NCBI RefSeq assembly: GCF_007655135.1
Contig: NC_045127.1
Span: 558,001 to 622,000, forward strand
Reading direction: 5' to 3'
DNA from: Punica granatum
Lineage: Eukaryota > Streptophyta > Magnoliopsida > Myrtales > Lythraceae
Length of the DNA: 64,000 bases
Under the pieces are notes generated by a model. The model did no database searches. It was given only the letters and a program-made list of their open reading frames with translations, and had not been told where the DNA came from. Positions 10,167 through 23,489 of this stretch are shown piece after piece. Every line of letters begins with the position of its first letter. Within the stretch, counting starts at the first letter, position 1. Made by a program: the position numbers and the translations under genes.

Positions 10167-13100
10167 CAGCTTATCCGACGCGCCGGTGCACGATTCTCAC
10201 CGCACCAAGTACGGCTGCTTGATTATGGAGGCTAGTGGAAGATTAACAAGATGGAGGGAATTTGGGGAGAAGACTAAGGCGGTCCCAATGGCAGAGGGAG
10301 CAGGACAAGAGGGGAGCTAGGGTTTAAGCCCGGTTCCACTTTCAATGCAAAAGGGAGTAGAGAGCCCGTTTGGGCCAACAGAGGCGAAATGACAATAGAG
10401 AGAGCCATCGAGCCCATTAATCGATAAGATGCGGCCCGTCTGAAAGGGAGGAGGGTAGAAAAGCCTATTAATCAAATCAAATCTGTAAGAAAGAGAGAGT
10501 AAATAGGCAATTAGGTACATGAGTTTAGAAGGTTGCATCACTTGAGCTTCTAACAAATTTTTTACATCAATCGAATCCTTAAAGTTTTCAGTTTGCATCA
10601 ATATGATCATCGTTACATCATTTAGGTCCCTATGATTACAAAATTGCATCAATTTTTAGTCTTTGAGTTTATCAATTTAATCTCTTGTCACATCAAATGA
10701 GTCCTTTCTTATGCAAAATGCATGAAGAGATTATTTTTGGTACATCAATTAAGTAATGCCGTTATGACAGTATTAACTAAAGAGCATGTTATATCGTTTA
10801 GATCCTTTATTTTTTTTCCCTTCTTAATAAAATTGCAATCGTAGAGACCCGAATGATGTAACGAGGACTATATTGATGCAAATTGAAAAATTAGAGGACT
10901 CGATTGATGTAAAAATTTGTAAAGGACTAAAGTAATGCAATCTTCTAAAGTCAGGAACCAAATTGCATGTTTTTTCTCATGAAAGAAACCTTATAAATGT
11001 TGTATGTGTGTGTTAATCCATCACCCCCCGTCGTGGGGGCAAGCGGCCTTTCAAGATACATGCCTCGCAATTATTAGGCAATTATTTTTTGGTTAAGATT
11101 TTATTTGAAGAATGACTAGTTATCTAATTAGCGTGCTGCGTAAACTTTTTTGTGATTTTTATTTTATATTGCTATTATTATATTTACGAATTTTATAATA
11201 ACAAAAAAATGGAATAAATAATCTCCTAAAAATATATAATATATAAATACATTGTGAAAATTTGAAAAAAAAATTAATTATAAAAATGTGAAAAAATCTA
11301 CTTATGTATTAATCTATAAGAGATGCGAATGGTTGATAGTCTAGGATGTGATAGTTACGAATGAAAACTCCTCCTCAATCAAATGGAAAGCACTTGTGGA
11401 AGGAGTCTAAATTACATAATATATAGATAGATTATGTTCGTTGTACAAAATGTAGAGCAAGTTTATCTAACTCCTTACTTGTCGAGAACTAATTATCGCT
11501 TTTCTTTTCTACTTTTCTTTTCCTTTTCTAAATTTATTTATCTATTGAAAAATATAAAAATGCGTAGTTCATAGTAAATCAATTATTAATTTAGTATTAG
11601 GGATCAAATTTTGTGAAAATAAATTATGTTTAATAAATAAGAAATAAAAGTCATAAATTAAAAATTAGAAAAGGAAAAAATTAGCTAATGAAAATTAGAG
11701 AACTAGAAAAAGAATTTTTCTTATCTCTAACAGATTTGAATAGCAAAAAAGAAAAATTTTCCTAGAAAAATCATTTCAAATTTTTTTATTAATATGCCAT
11801 TTTTTTAGTTCTCTACTTTTTGATGGACGGGTTTATTTTGAAAAGGAGTCGTATCTTTCAACAATATAAGAGTCCAATTTGAAAATTATGTACTTTCTCC
11901 AAACTTTGTATATTGGCCGCAATCCTTCTTTAAAATCTTCGCCAAAAAGTAATTGAGGATGTTGTACCTTGAAAGCCATTTGCTCCCATTCTCAAGGCGA
12001 GGAATTCACGTAGAACCATTAGATAATGAGAAAGTTTTAACGAGAGAAAAAAAGAATTTTCACTATAATTTTCAAATTAAACTCTTCAATACACTAATTT
12101 ATATATCTATATATATAAGTAAAATCGACTCCCAAAAGCAATTAATAGGGTTATATTTATTAGGGTTAGAATCGTCAATTTATTTTATCAATAAATAATT
12201 TTTATAAAATTTCTAATGTCGTTATAAAATTTGAGAAAAATTCAATAAAGTTCATATTTCATTAGTTTAGCCACTGTGTTCGAAATAATATACGTCCGAG
12301 ATATAATATATAATTTTAAAGTACTTATATAATTACAAATTTATATATTAATTATAGTATACATATGTCCACACTCCGTAAATAGTAAAATATACTATTT
12401 AATATGTATTAGAGCAAGCTCTTTCGAATTAATATAATTTAAAAAATTATTAATAAGCAATACTAAATATGGAAATTGATTATAGATAGAATAGTATATG
12501 TAGATGTATATAATTAGCTAAAAATCAATTTATATAAATGACAATGCATAATTTCATAAATATAACAAATTTTAATTAATGTTGTTCAAATTATCAACAA
12601 AAAATTAACTAAATGACTTTAAAGCAAGTTTGCTTTTTAAAGATCTAAATAAATTATATAACTTAGTGATAATGATAGGGCGTATTGCAATAGATAGCAC
12701 GCTAAAAGAAGCAAAAATTGATGATTTATGTAATTTTTAAAAGAAAAAAGAATTTATTGCAAGTCACTAATTTAATGATACTGAGGTCATTTGAAAATAT
12801 AATGAAACATAAATCGCTAATTTTATGAATTTATGGTCCATAAAAATTTAAGAAATATGACTAACATATGAAAATTAAAAGCCCACTTAACAATGTTTTT
12901 AGAGCAAAAATAGAATTGCAAATTAATAAATGCATAAACGGATTATCCATGATAAATCGTTGCAAAGTATTCATGATTTAATAGATATATAATTCATTCA
13001 TATATATTGAATAAGACAATTAGTTTCAACATTATCATTGGATTATATATACCTAGTCTAATGTTATTGAAAATTATTGTTTTGAATTCCAATTAATCAT

Positions 13101-14507
13101 TACTTTTATTAATAAGAAATATTTTGTTAAAAATGTGAGTAATTTCCATAAAAATGATAATAGGTTTACGATAACGAATCCGTGCAACGCACGGGATAGA
13201 AAACTAGTTAAAATGTAACTTTCACAAGATGAAATTACTTTAATTTATTTTAGAAGATTTTCATTAATGGCATGATCTTAAATACAAGTAAAACTCTTGC
13301 ACATTATACCACATGGCACTCTCACATTTTTTCTTCTTTTTTTCTTTAATTTTTTTATTCCCAACGTATATGAGAAGAAATTGCGGTGATAAATTTGTCC
13401 TTTTTCTTTTTATCAAATAATAAATATTTTTTCTTTCTATTTTAAATTATTATTATTCTAAATTAACATTCGACGTGTTATGATTTTTCAGTGAGATGAA
13501 AGGGCACAATATTAATCTATGATTGAAACTAATTCTCATTTAAACAATCATTTTGCCATAACTATTAGAGGCTTTTAACAAGTTTCGAACCCTAAGCCAT
13601 ATGTAAAGTTCGTTGCTTCGAATATCTTTGCCACTTAAAATCTATTATAATGGTAAAAAGCAATGACACATTACTAGCTTATGATTGAGAAATTATTTAT
13701 TTTAATATAAATTAATATTAAAAATGTCATACTTTTTCCAATGCTAATGCCAACACTAGCCTATGATTGAGTCATTCTCGCCTGGACAGTGCAACTAAAG
13801 TTCGTTACTTCAAATTAGCGAGGCCATTTATAAAGATTATTATATTGACATCATGCTTTTCTAATAAGAAATATTGAAAATTGAAATTGAAATTAGCAAG
13901 TCAAAAAGTAAGCTTAATAGCTTAAGAGAATAGTATAATCTAAAAAAATTGGATCATTATTAGCAATCAGGAGTTCATAATTTCTACATATAAATAATTT
14001 TATTGTTAGCTTCACTTATGCTCTATATTGATTATCATGACAAATTAAAAAATTGACCAAAAATTTTATCGATCACGACATCACGCGGATCCACACGCTA
14101 GTTAATAAATTAAAAGTGTTGTGTGCAACTTCAATCTCGTGTTGCTGCCATGGCCGGGCTAATTGCTAAACCAGATATGAAGACATGCAAGTCGTGTAAA
14201 CTTCGGGATGCAATTTGACAGAAGTCCAAAGTTTGGGCCGCTAAAGAGAATTTCTCATGAACTGGATTAATTAAGATGCACGCGAATACGTCTAATTGCC
14301 GTTGAGATCTGGACGACTTGTCTTCGTCCGTCTCCAAACACCCTCCTAACCCAAATCAATTCTCATCTCCATCCACCGATTCCTTCGACGGGGCGGAGCA
14401 GAAGCTCCAAGGAAGGATTTCGTCGCTCCGCTCGGGGAATTTCGACCCTGCCTGTAGGTCTCCCCCCAGTTCTGCTCCATTTGGCGCACCTCCGAGCTGC
14501 CCGATCC
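10167..14507. other. Gene-poor AT-rich spacer with a Helitron
   Basis: About 4.3 kb lie between the divergent L7 and GOS11 promoters. Apart from promoter-proximal sequence at both ends and the Helitron at 12106-13207, I see no coding region. The stretch 10500-10950 has a low-complexity rhythm of words such as 'ttgcatcaat' and 'aggactaa' on alternating strands, suggesting an old decayed repeat. 11100-12100 and 13210-14100 are AT-rich, with no recognisable ends or frames. Confidence 0.5.
12106..13207 (+). mobile_element. Non-autonomous Helitron
   Basis: Helitrons start with TC, end with CTRR preceded by a short hairpin, and insert between A and T. Here the 5' end reads A|TCTATATATATAAG (TC at 12106). 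The 3' end reads CTAG|T (CTAG at 13204-13207). A perfect 6-bp stem CCGTGC/GCACGG with a 3-nt loop sits at 13180-13194, nine bases before CTAG. No target duplication is expected. The 1.1-kb interior is AT-rich and has no Rep/helicase coding, so the element is non-autonomous. The 3' end is very convincing; the 5' end is chosen by consensus and orientation. Confidence 0.75.
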
Positions 14508-16837
14508 ATGGACGTGCCAAGCTCATGGGACGCCCTCCGCAAACAGGTCCTGCGATTTCGCCTTTCGAGTCCTTCTCCTACATATTAATCTTTCGCTTCA
14601 TAGAGAATATTACTCTCAGTTGAATTATGGATTGAATAGCTGTCGATCTGATCTTGGTTGGTTTTTGTTTTTGGGGCTATCGTGGAGTTATGCAGGATCT
14701 GATAGAGTCCTTGTTAGTCTACTGGGTGGATCCATTTGATATGGTTGAATAGTCGGTTTAGCTTGGAACTTTCTTCTGTTAATAGGATCCCAGGTAAAGT
14801 TAGGCTTTTATCAATGGGAGATTTTGTGTTTGATTGATGGTTGAATGAGCCCTTAACATCCTCCAGGCGGGCCTTTGGTTTATGCTTGCGGTACAGAATT
14901 GAAGTTTAAGTTATCGATGTATCAATCTACCTGTTTTTTATTGATAATTTGTTGAGAGATAGTCAAATCTTAGGATCTTCTTTCGTGATTGCTCGATCAT
15001 GTAATGCGCGAATTGTTACAAAAAAAAAGAAGAAAAAAAAAAGAAGAAATTTAAAATTGAGTGTTTATCGTGCCACTTCTTTGTCACGGGTCTTCATGCA
15101 TTCAGCTGAATTATATGGATTATGGAGGAGGCTTTTCCTAACACAGACTTTTATTTTCAGGCGAGGAAACTCGAAGCTCAGTTGGATGAGAAGATGAATT
15201 CATTCAGAAAGCTGGTTTCTGCAAAGGCTTCTTCTAAATCCGATGCTTCAGAAAATGATCTAGAATCTGGGATAGATCGACTACTAAAACAACTCGAACA
15301 AGTTAATCTTCAGATGCAAGCGTGGGTGTCATCAGGAGGGACGGAGATGGTTTCTCATACCTTGACAAGGCATCAGGAAATCCTACAGGATCTTACACAG
15401 GTATCGCATACTCAGTAATGTGAACAAGCATTCTTTGATAAGCTTCATAAAGTCATGCTATGAGCTGCACTTGATATTAATACATGTGCAAGCCTTATAC
15501 TTCAAATCCCCTGAGGTGCTGAAAGAATCTGTACATGATATTAATACATGTGCAAGCCTTATACTTCAAATCCCCTAAGGTGCTGAAAGAATCTGTATAT
15601 TGCTCTTTTTTTTTTATAATCACTTTAAGTTGGAGCCCCTGAGATGTGGGGTCTCTGGCATAACTAAATTTTTTTTTTCTCCCGGCAGATGGGGCATGTC
15701 GAATTATAAAATGATGTTAGCCATGTATGAAGTGCAGGAGTTTTATCGTCTTTGTTCCAGCCTTAGAGCTAAGCGAGAACATGCTTCTCTCCTCGAGGAC
15801 TTTCGAGAGTATGACCGGACTAGATTAGATCTGGAAGAAGGTGGTTCTCCAGAACAAGCTCTTCTCCGTGAGCATGCTTCCATTAGTAGAAGTACAGGAC
15901 AGGTATTGCACCTGTTGTGTCGGCTAATTATAGTTTTACAGTTACATTTTCTGTGATCTGTTTTACAAATGTGCAAATAGTTGTTTTGCCTAATTGATCG
16001 AGTTTAATCCTTTCTGTGTCTGTTGGAAGTAATGTAGTACTAGAGGTGGGATCTATTTATGATTGAGATTCTAATTATTTAGTAATTGCTGAACTGTCAA
16101 ATGAAATATATACTTGGGAAAATTGTGCGGTAGCAGCCCTTGTGGAAATCTCACAATGAATTTTGTTGTTTTGACTTTTGAGGAAATTATACAATTTTAT
16201 GTCCCGGATTCTGAAATGACGCAAACTCTAGACAGCCCGTGCCAATGTTCTATCTGGATGCTGATCTGTTGTTTCATCTTTGTGTGATGAAGCAGTTGCC
16301 CTGAATTCTCTTATTCTCATTTGCCTGGCTTGATTAACAAATAAATGGCACTGCAGACGGATTCTGTGATTTCTCAAGCGCAAGCAACCCTTGGTGCACT
16401 TGTATTGCAACGGTCAACATTTGGGGGCATTGATTTGAAGATCAGCAATGTTAGCAGCCGCCTACCAACAGTAAGTGTTCATTTGCATTAGTGGAACATA
16501 AACAATGATAAATGGATAAATGAAAAGAGGATGGGCAAACTTTCTGATCACTGAAAGAAGATGGGTTCATGAAGCTATATTTTCTTGATGGAAAATCAAA
16601 GTACCTTGACGAAGGCCTTTGTATATAAATAACACAAAGTGCTGATTCCATGTGATTTCTGCATGTCAAGAGTTGGAAGTCTGTTGTGCTTGTGTTGTGA
16701 ACTGCATTGATACACTGGTGCAGGTAAATAATATTCTCTCTGCCATAAAGAGGAGGAAGTCAATGGATACGATCATACTTTCCCTCGTTGCCTCCATGTG
16801 CACGTTCCTCATTTTCATATACTGGTTGACCAAGTAA
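14508..16837 (+). CDS. GOS11: Golgi SNARE GOS11 (Qb-SNARE, GS28 family)
   Basis: GOS11 is a tail-anchored Golgi Qb-SNARE that acts in ER-Golgi and intra-Golgi vesicle fusion. Exons at 14508-14546, 15161-15400, 15738-15902, 16357-16470 and 16724-16837 join to 223 residues, the same length I recall for the Arabidopsis protein. The start MDVPSSWDALRKQ, the block MQAWVSSGGTEMVSHTL, RHQEILQDLTQ, and HASLLEDFREYDRTRLDLE are hallmarks. The SNARE helix lies in the fourth exon and early fifth (SQAQATLGALVLQRSTFGG), followed by a C-terminal membrane anchor (about residues 201-221, IILSLVASMCTFLIFIYWL) with only Thr-Lys after it. All introns are GT-AG. Intron 2 carries a 64-bp tandem duplication. Identity is firm. 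Confidence 0.95.
15472..15599. repeat. 64-bp tandem duplication in GOS11 intron 2
   Basis: Two adjacent units (15472-15535 and 15536-15599) begin tgatattaatacatgtgcaa and differ by only a few bases, for example ctgaggtgct versus ctaaggtgct. The high identity indicates a recent event. It lies between coding exons and does not alter the protein. Confidence 0.9.
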
Positions 16838-17215
16838 GGATCCCAGTGCTTTAGCATTCATTTGGAGATGGGCATTTCGCTGGCAAATTTTGTTGTTACT
16901 ATGTTGTATCTAGCATATATCCTCGCCTTGACTGCTAAATTGCAACTTGATTATTCTCCATTTCCATTCTTTTCCTTTTGTCTTTTTTACCTCGCTCCCT
17001 TCTCTTTCCCTCTTTCTATATATGTGTGTGTGTGTCTCAGTAGTTGGAGGATGATTGTATCTACAATGGCCATGTTAATGGATATAGTTTTTGTTTGCTG
17101 ATATTACCCCGTTTGTTTAGTGCAACATCAGAAGAGGCAAAATTGTCTTTAGAAATTGCAGTTCTCAGGAGGATGAAATAATTGAAGTTTCTGCATTTTT
17201 CTAGTGTAAGGGTTA

Positions 17216-17291
17216 GGCTAGAGCTAGAATTGATACTGCTTGAAGTTTGAAGAGGCTAGAACTAGAATCGATACTGCTTGAAGTTTGAAAA
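17216..17291. repeat. 38-bp tandem duplication downstream of GOS11
   Basis: Two units beginning ggctagagctag and ggctagaactag, at 17216-17253 and 17254-17291, each continue through gatactgcttgaagtttgaa. Only about two substitutions separate them. They lie roughly 380 bp beyond the GOS11 stop, so no coding effect is expected. Confidence 0.85.
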
Positions 17292-17329
17292 CTTACTAAT
17301 ATCTCGTCGCTCGTGCTATGCCTCAAAAC

Positions 17330-18563
17330 TGTTGGATGTTGTGAAACACACGGGATTTGTCGACTTGGGTTTTATCCCGAGACCAAAGAACTTGTTTCTT
17401 GCTTAAAAACGTGATGTCTCCACATTCGTCAGGAGCTGATAGACGACCCCCCGGATTAGACTTTTCAAACACGAGAGAGTATCAATACCTTTCAGGAAAG
17501 TAAAGATCGATTACCGAATGAGCAGAGAGAGGCCAGGAGATGGGATGCGGCGGGGAGAGGGACAGGGTCCTTTTATTATTATTATTTATTTTATTTTTTT
17601 TTAAGGATAGAAGATGTGTCTATTAAATGAGGGCAAATGTTGTCCATGCAACTTTTAGAATAATGTAGAGGGGGGGAGGGCGCTTTCAACTTTGAAAATG
17701 ATTTTCATGCAACTTGGTAGCTATTAGGGACATTCGGTTCCCACTAACTTCCTCGCTTTCCTTTTGTCTTTTGTCTTTGATTTAACTTATCTAATAAAGC
17801 GATCTCTTTATTACATGTTGGAAGCAGTAGTTCATTTAATCATGTAGGAGGGCCAGCGGAAAAGTAATAACTCATTCATATGTTAACCAGGGTTTTGCTT
17901 ACATTAATTGCCCGATCTCTAGAGCTTGAGAGAGCTGATTCTTTGTGCCTTTGAACTATCGATGTCCAAACGAGATTAGAATCATGAGAAATCGAAAAAT
18001 AACGGCACCAAATATACGTGATATAATCCTCAAAGAGGAGCAATGGCATCCATTAGATTAAAAAACCGAAGATTACAATGGAGATGTCACTTGTGTCTCC
18101 CAAGCCTCCTTACCGATCCGAATTTCATCGAGAAGAGTCTCCCTGACCTCTCACATTTCTCACTCTAAACCCTAAAGTTATAGAGAAAATAAATCCGAGA
18201 TAATTTTCGAAAGATCCCAATCAACACTTACCGTCCCTCGCGACATTGTGCTCTTAAGTACGAGACTCGCTCTATATATATAGATACAAGACCCCCATAT
18301 CTTAAATATATTATAAATCTCTCTAGAATAATATTTCATTTGAGATATAGATGTTTCTTTACTTAAATAATCTAAAAATATTCTAGAAATATTTTTAATA
18401 TCTCCTATGAAATATTTCACTCTTTAAATATTTAAAAGATACAATAAAATCCCTATAAAATAAGAGATATATCGGTCATTCCTCTTTTCGACCAATCTCG
18501 TCGTCGCTTACCGGGTCTTCGATTATTCGAGTCCTTCGGGCTTAATGCAAGGCATCTCCAACA
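17330..18563. mobile_element. LTR-like block (possible solo LTR)
   Basis: The block begins TGTTGGA and ends TCCAACA, a 7-bp inverted terminal match with the TG...CA ends typical of plant LTRs. A TATA-like ctctatatatatagatac lies at about 18269-18286. The 1.23-kb length is plausible for an LTR. Against this, the 5-bp flanks (AAAAC and ATTAT) do not match, so no target duplication is present, and no primer-binding site or coding region follows. It may be a rearranged solo LTR or a coincidence. Confidence 0.4.
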
Positions 18564-20161
18564 ATTATGATACGGTGTAGAACGCTAGAAGAATATATGT
18601 ATATGATTTGATTCTAGTTTGGATTCGAATGTTGAAAATCGTAATAGCAAATATATTTCTTGCTGGGTTAGGCTAAATATGACGTGGTTGGATACGATAT
18701 TATCATGTTTTATATTGGATAGGGGATGGATTGCGACGTTCGACTTTTCTCTTCGAACTATTTGACACTCTCAATCTCATCATGCAAAGTCGACAGACAG
18801 AGAAATCTTTAAAAGATATCCAGGGTCCAATTTTCATTGGACAAAGCAAAGCATCTCGCATCATCACACGGACCGATCAGAACACAAGTGCTCTCACACC
18901 AAATTAAAACTATATAAAACTTTTCTGTCGGGGTCCACACAAATAACATATTACATTACTCCTTTACGAGCATGATGCGGCACAGAAAGCTGACCGTCGG
19001 TTTTACCATCGATTCCTGGCTCGACAAATTAAAGCAGATCATGCAGAAAAGCGTTCTCGTCCTCCCTCATTCATTGCGAACTAGCTAGATCACCGCTGAG
19101 TACAGGAATATCGGAATTATGTACGCTGAGCCCAGCCTTCGCTGGCACAAATATTCTTTCAGAACACGATACACCGAAGTTTTACGCCGACGTGCGACTG
19201 TTACCCTGGTTTGACAAAGTAGATCGTGCGGAGAGACTCGTACTTCTACCGCCTCATTTGCTTATAGTGAGATCAGTAGGAGCCGGGAGGGTGTTGGTCA
19301 AGTCCAACCTTTGACTGGCATATATATAGATCGGTTAGATAGATCTTAACGTAAACATGAGCCAATCAGAAGGCTAGTTGGTGCGTACGTGGATGCGGAT
19401 CCCACCTCGTCCTTAATGTTGTGTGTATTTCTCTTCCTACCATGATACGATGATGACTAGAAACTATAAAATTAACCATACATGTTAGAGCCAGAGCTTT
19501 ATCTAATCTAAAACTTTGTAAAAAGGAAGCTGAGCCTTTGCTGCTGCTGCTGCTGCTGCTGCTCTCTCTCTCTCTCTCTCTTTTTAAACTGTTTTGAGGG
19601 AAGTGACAATGATTCCATGTGAGTTTCTTTCTTGGACAATGCGTGTGGGACGGGACGGCAAATTTTGGGAACCATTTTTAATTTTAGGAAGGGGGAGGGG
19701 ACTCTTTTTCATCTACTTGTCGGCCACTTCTCTTGCCCTCTGCAACACACACAATCTCCTTCTAGTTCCAGCTTTAGCTTCTGCATATGGCAACAAAAAC
19801 CCGCACAAAACATCGTTGCATTTTCTTGCTCTTACGTTTAATAAATTCTCGACACATGTACAGTATTTTCGTACCAAAAAATCATTAATTTCAAGAGCTG
19901 ATAAAAGTTCTGATCAAATCATAGTTTGTTATATATTCATACCTAAGAAATTTTCTCTTTTTTCTTTTTTTATTGAAATTTTGGTTTTTGAGGCATATGT
20001 TCCACAGAATTGTTAGCCTACGAAAGCGATTTTTGAAAATCTTTTTTTTTTTCCTTCTTTTTTAGTGAAATGCACATGCTTTTTTTTTTTTTTTTTTCCA
20101 ACTAGATAGGGCCCGCGTTCATTTGGATCACAGGGACGGTTCCAAATGTTTGAAAAGTGTC

Positions 20162-20464
20162 CTAATTTGGGTGTTTTCTCTGTTCATTTGTGGGTCTCTC
20201 TTTCTTCTCCCCTCGTATGAAACAGATGGATGCACAGACAGATCGATCCAATTCCGATATACGCACGGTGAGTTTAGAATCTACTGAGGCAGGGACATAG
20301 AATGACAAGGGATGAGATAATCCTTCTTCTATCAGCCAAACTTTTTCCGGTTCATCGGAAACTGTTTGTTTCCAAGGCTCTACTCCCTTTATTTTTACCG
20401 TAATAGCAATCATCGATCTATCCGAATAAGCTGTATACACAACTATCAGATCGGTGGGACTCAT
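20162..20464 (-). CDS. Hypothetical 100-residue open frame, doubtful
   Basis: An ATG at 20464 opens a single frame to 20162 that reads like protein (for example SPTDLIVVYTAYSDRSMI and KVWLIEEGLSHPLSFYVPA). I do not recognise a family. There is no obvious promoter or splice structure around it, and the surroundings are intergenic. It may be a small lineage-specific gene, a remnant exon of a decayed gene, or chance. Confidence 0.25.
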   Translation of the reverse strand: MSPTDLIVVYTAYSDRSMIAITVKIKGVEPWKQTVSDEPEKVWLIEEGLSHPLSFYVPASVDSKLTVRISELDRSVCASICFIRGEKKERPTNEQRKHPN

Positions 20465-23201
20465 GTCATGTGGCAGCTTCTTGCTCAAACTTAGGGGTAA
20501 AAGTTCCTCTCATGCATTGTTCACCACCACGCAACACAGCTAAAATTAAATGAGCGGGCTTCCAATTGCCTCCCTGACCAAATTACTTGTATTTCCAGCT
20601 GTCAAGTTATTGTATAGATATGAACCAAAGCTGCAAAAATGTTTTGGAGAATAAAATACAACGTACGGACACACTTACTTCTGTAAGCTATAAATTCTTG
20701 AAAAACACATCCTAACTACCTCAGCCTAAGGTCTTGAGTTGTGTGCTCTTAATTAGGTTGAGATTATCAATTTCTTGTTCTCATCAATTACTCAATAAAT
20801 TAATCGATAAAGATAGAAAATCAAGACAAGTGTTTTGGAGTTTAATAATTGAGTGCGAAGCAAAGCACGATGCTTAAAGATCTTCAAATTCAGACCCACA
20901 AAGATCCTTTTCAAGCATGTTCCGCGCCCAATCTCCACCGGATTTTGTTAGATTTCTTTAGTCATTATATCGAAATAATATAATTCTAATAACATGCATG
21001 CTGCCGAACCAGGCTATTCCTAGCTAGCTAGAAAAATCTTTAACTCAAACACCACTCATTATCTGCGAATTTTGTCGATATAATTTCACATGAATAACAG
21101 AGGAATTTTTTAAAGTATGCGCACAAACTCACTTCTCTTACGTATTATGAAAGAGAGAGAGAGAGAGAGAGGGGGAATCCCGATCGATAAAATATGCTTT
21201 TATTATCGGATTGGAGGAAGGAACTGTTGTAATTTGTATTCCAATCGTGATCATTATAATAAGGTCATTATCGAAAACACGACTCTTGCTATTGTCAAGG
21301 AAACAAGCCAAATTTTGTCATATTCTTACAATCAATCAGTATCAATAAAGAGCTTCATTTTTTTATTCTAATTATTTTTTTAATGGCAATGTTATCCTCA
21401 TCTGCAGGGCAAATGTCAATCGAATATATGGTCTGGGCTGGGGTTTCTATTGAACTATCATGTCTCAGCTTAGTTAGTCAGTCGAATTTTTAACAGACAG
21501 ACGGATAGATGGATATATAGATTGATTGACAGATTCCTAGTAGACATGCACATTGCACGGAAAAGGATGTAAATTGCAGAAAATAAAGAAAGAAAGAAAG
21601 AAAGATAATAATAATAATAATTAAAATTCCCATTAGCCCAAGTCCTTTCAACTCAAGTCTTTGTGGAAGCTCACCTAACATTTGAACAGTTATTTATATC
21701 CTACTAAAGATCAAATATGCATATATCGTTTTCACTGTTTTAGGAAGCATATGTGCCCCGATGCGTCCGGTATAGGTTCCGTCGCCCCATCGAGTCGAAG
21801 GATCTCAGGCTATTATTAGATCGTGTCAAGACATACTTCCTGGTGTATTATATATAATCAATAATCCAAGTAACTAGAATTTTGACCGGGCAATATGCAT
21901 GGAATTAATCAATAAATTAAGATTTGGATTTCGCTTCCGTTGGATTATTTTTACGCGTACATCGACGGAGAGTTACGGTCGGTAAAGATCACGTGCGCGT
22001 GGTCCTCCTCTACTCTGAAATGGAGATGTTGTAGTACATGAATGATGATTTTATGAAAACTGGGGGGTGGGTGTGGTTTCAAGGTTTACAGCCACTTCCA
22101 ATTGGACGATGAAAAAGGAGGGAGGGGGGGGTATCAATCGATGATGCTCGCCGAATGAAGAAAACTTTATTCATTCAACTAAAGCAACTATGATTAAAGA
22201 AGTCCATAATGTTAATAACATGGACAGGAAAAGGTATGTATTTTGCTCCCGATTCGATTGCCCCTCAACCTAATTATAAACATATATATGTATTATTATA
22301 TACTTTTTTTTTTTGTTTTTAAAAAAATGAAGAGGAAGTGCACGTCCATGTCCACTGTACACTACCGAAGATTTCTTAATCATCCATGCACTGACATATA
22401 TTATAACTGATGAATTTGGAGGAGAAGAAAAGGAAGAGGAAGGGAAAGAGGAGAAAGAGAAGAACAGCAGATAAGGACAGAAGCATTTTCTGTGAAGATT
22501 TGCATATCCATTTTCATTTGTTCGGGGCATCAGACTTTTACTGAAACCACACCTTTTTCTTCTCTTCTATCTTATTATTATTATTATTATTATTATTCTT
22601 ATCTGAGGTTATGTCCATTCCATGCCAACAGTTCCCTCCCACACATAATTCCAAATCCCTCCATTAAAAAGCCATCAAACATCCAATCCTCATCTCTCTC
22701 TCTCTTTTTTCTCTCTCTCTCTAGCCATTCATCATTCTTTGAAACTCAAACCCAGCCCCCCTTCTCTCACATACCTCTCCCTGTACAATTTACGGAAGAG
22801 TTGCAATATTTGCAGCTCAGAAGCAGTTTGCGCTGTCGTGCCAGTTTCGTTTTTAGATTTTTCAACGTAGTTGGACTTGGAATATCTTTCCGATTCGAAG
22901 TTGCCGAATCCTTTCGAGGCAAGTTCAGGATCGTTTACGCGATAGGCCAGTTCCCTTTTTTTTTTTTTTCCTTGGGTGGGAGTGTTTTTATTTATTTGTA
23001 TGCTGGGTTTCGACCCTCAAAGTTAGTTTGAAGCACATGATTGCTAGCTCTGCCTCTCTCTCACTCTCTTTCCGTATTAATCCAGCGAGCGAGCGAGCGA
23101 GCAAACAGGGGGCCCGAGCAAAAAGCTTTTTGTTTCCTAGTCCCTTCCCATATTAAGACCGCTTTGTAACTCCCAAACAGAGTGAGTAATAAGCCTTCCT
23201 T

Positions 23202-23208
23202 TATATAG
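23202..23208 (+). promoter_or_regulatory. TATA box of the ZFP1-like gene
   Basis: The sequence cctttatatagctcgc holds a TATATAG core about 280 bp upstream of the zinc-finger ATG. It implies transcription starting near 23235 and a CT/GA-rich leader of about 250 nt, with a GA run near 23395-23406. There is no better TATA box closer to the start. Confidence 0.5.
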
Positions 23209-23489
23209 CTCGCAATCCCATTGATTGCTCTTACTAAAATTTCATCTTTCCTTCCTTTTCTTTTTTTGTTCTTCCCGTACCTTTCTGCTTGCCATTCATC
23301 CGACGCATAAACCCCCCAAATTATTAGTATCGCTTCTTGAATCCTTGGTCTTCCCGGCCATAACAGTCAGGAGTACTTTCAGTCTAATTCCCAGAGAGAG
23401 AGAGAGAAGAGCCAGCAGAATGATGTCAAATTAGCTTCTTAATTTCCTGCAATTCCAGACGCGGTCTTATTTCAGCTACTGAAGTTGAA

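Larger units (their letters stand above)
16838..23489. other. Spacer between GOS11 and the ZFP1-like gene
   Basis: GOS11 3' sequence is at the left, with a 38-bp tandem duplication at 17216-17291. An LTR-like block lies at 17330-18563. From 18600 to 22400 I see only simple repeats (CTG/CT run near 19540-19580, GA run near 21151-21170, GAAA run near 21588-21604, TTA run near 22569-22597) and no gene I can support beyond one doubtful frame at 20162-20464. From about 22450 onward CT-rich DNA and a TATA box mark the promoter and leader of the zinc-finger gene. Confidence 0.5.

Noticed and set aside
14080..14103. A second Helitron-like end (acacgctagtt)
   Set aside because: CTAG|T is present, but there is no convincing hairpin in the right position and no matching 5' end.
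22492..23031. 179-codon frame upstream of the zinc-finger gene
   Set aside because: It is translated CT-rich promoter/leader DNA with polytyrosine from a TTA repeat. The real gene starts at 23490.
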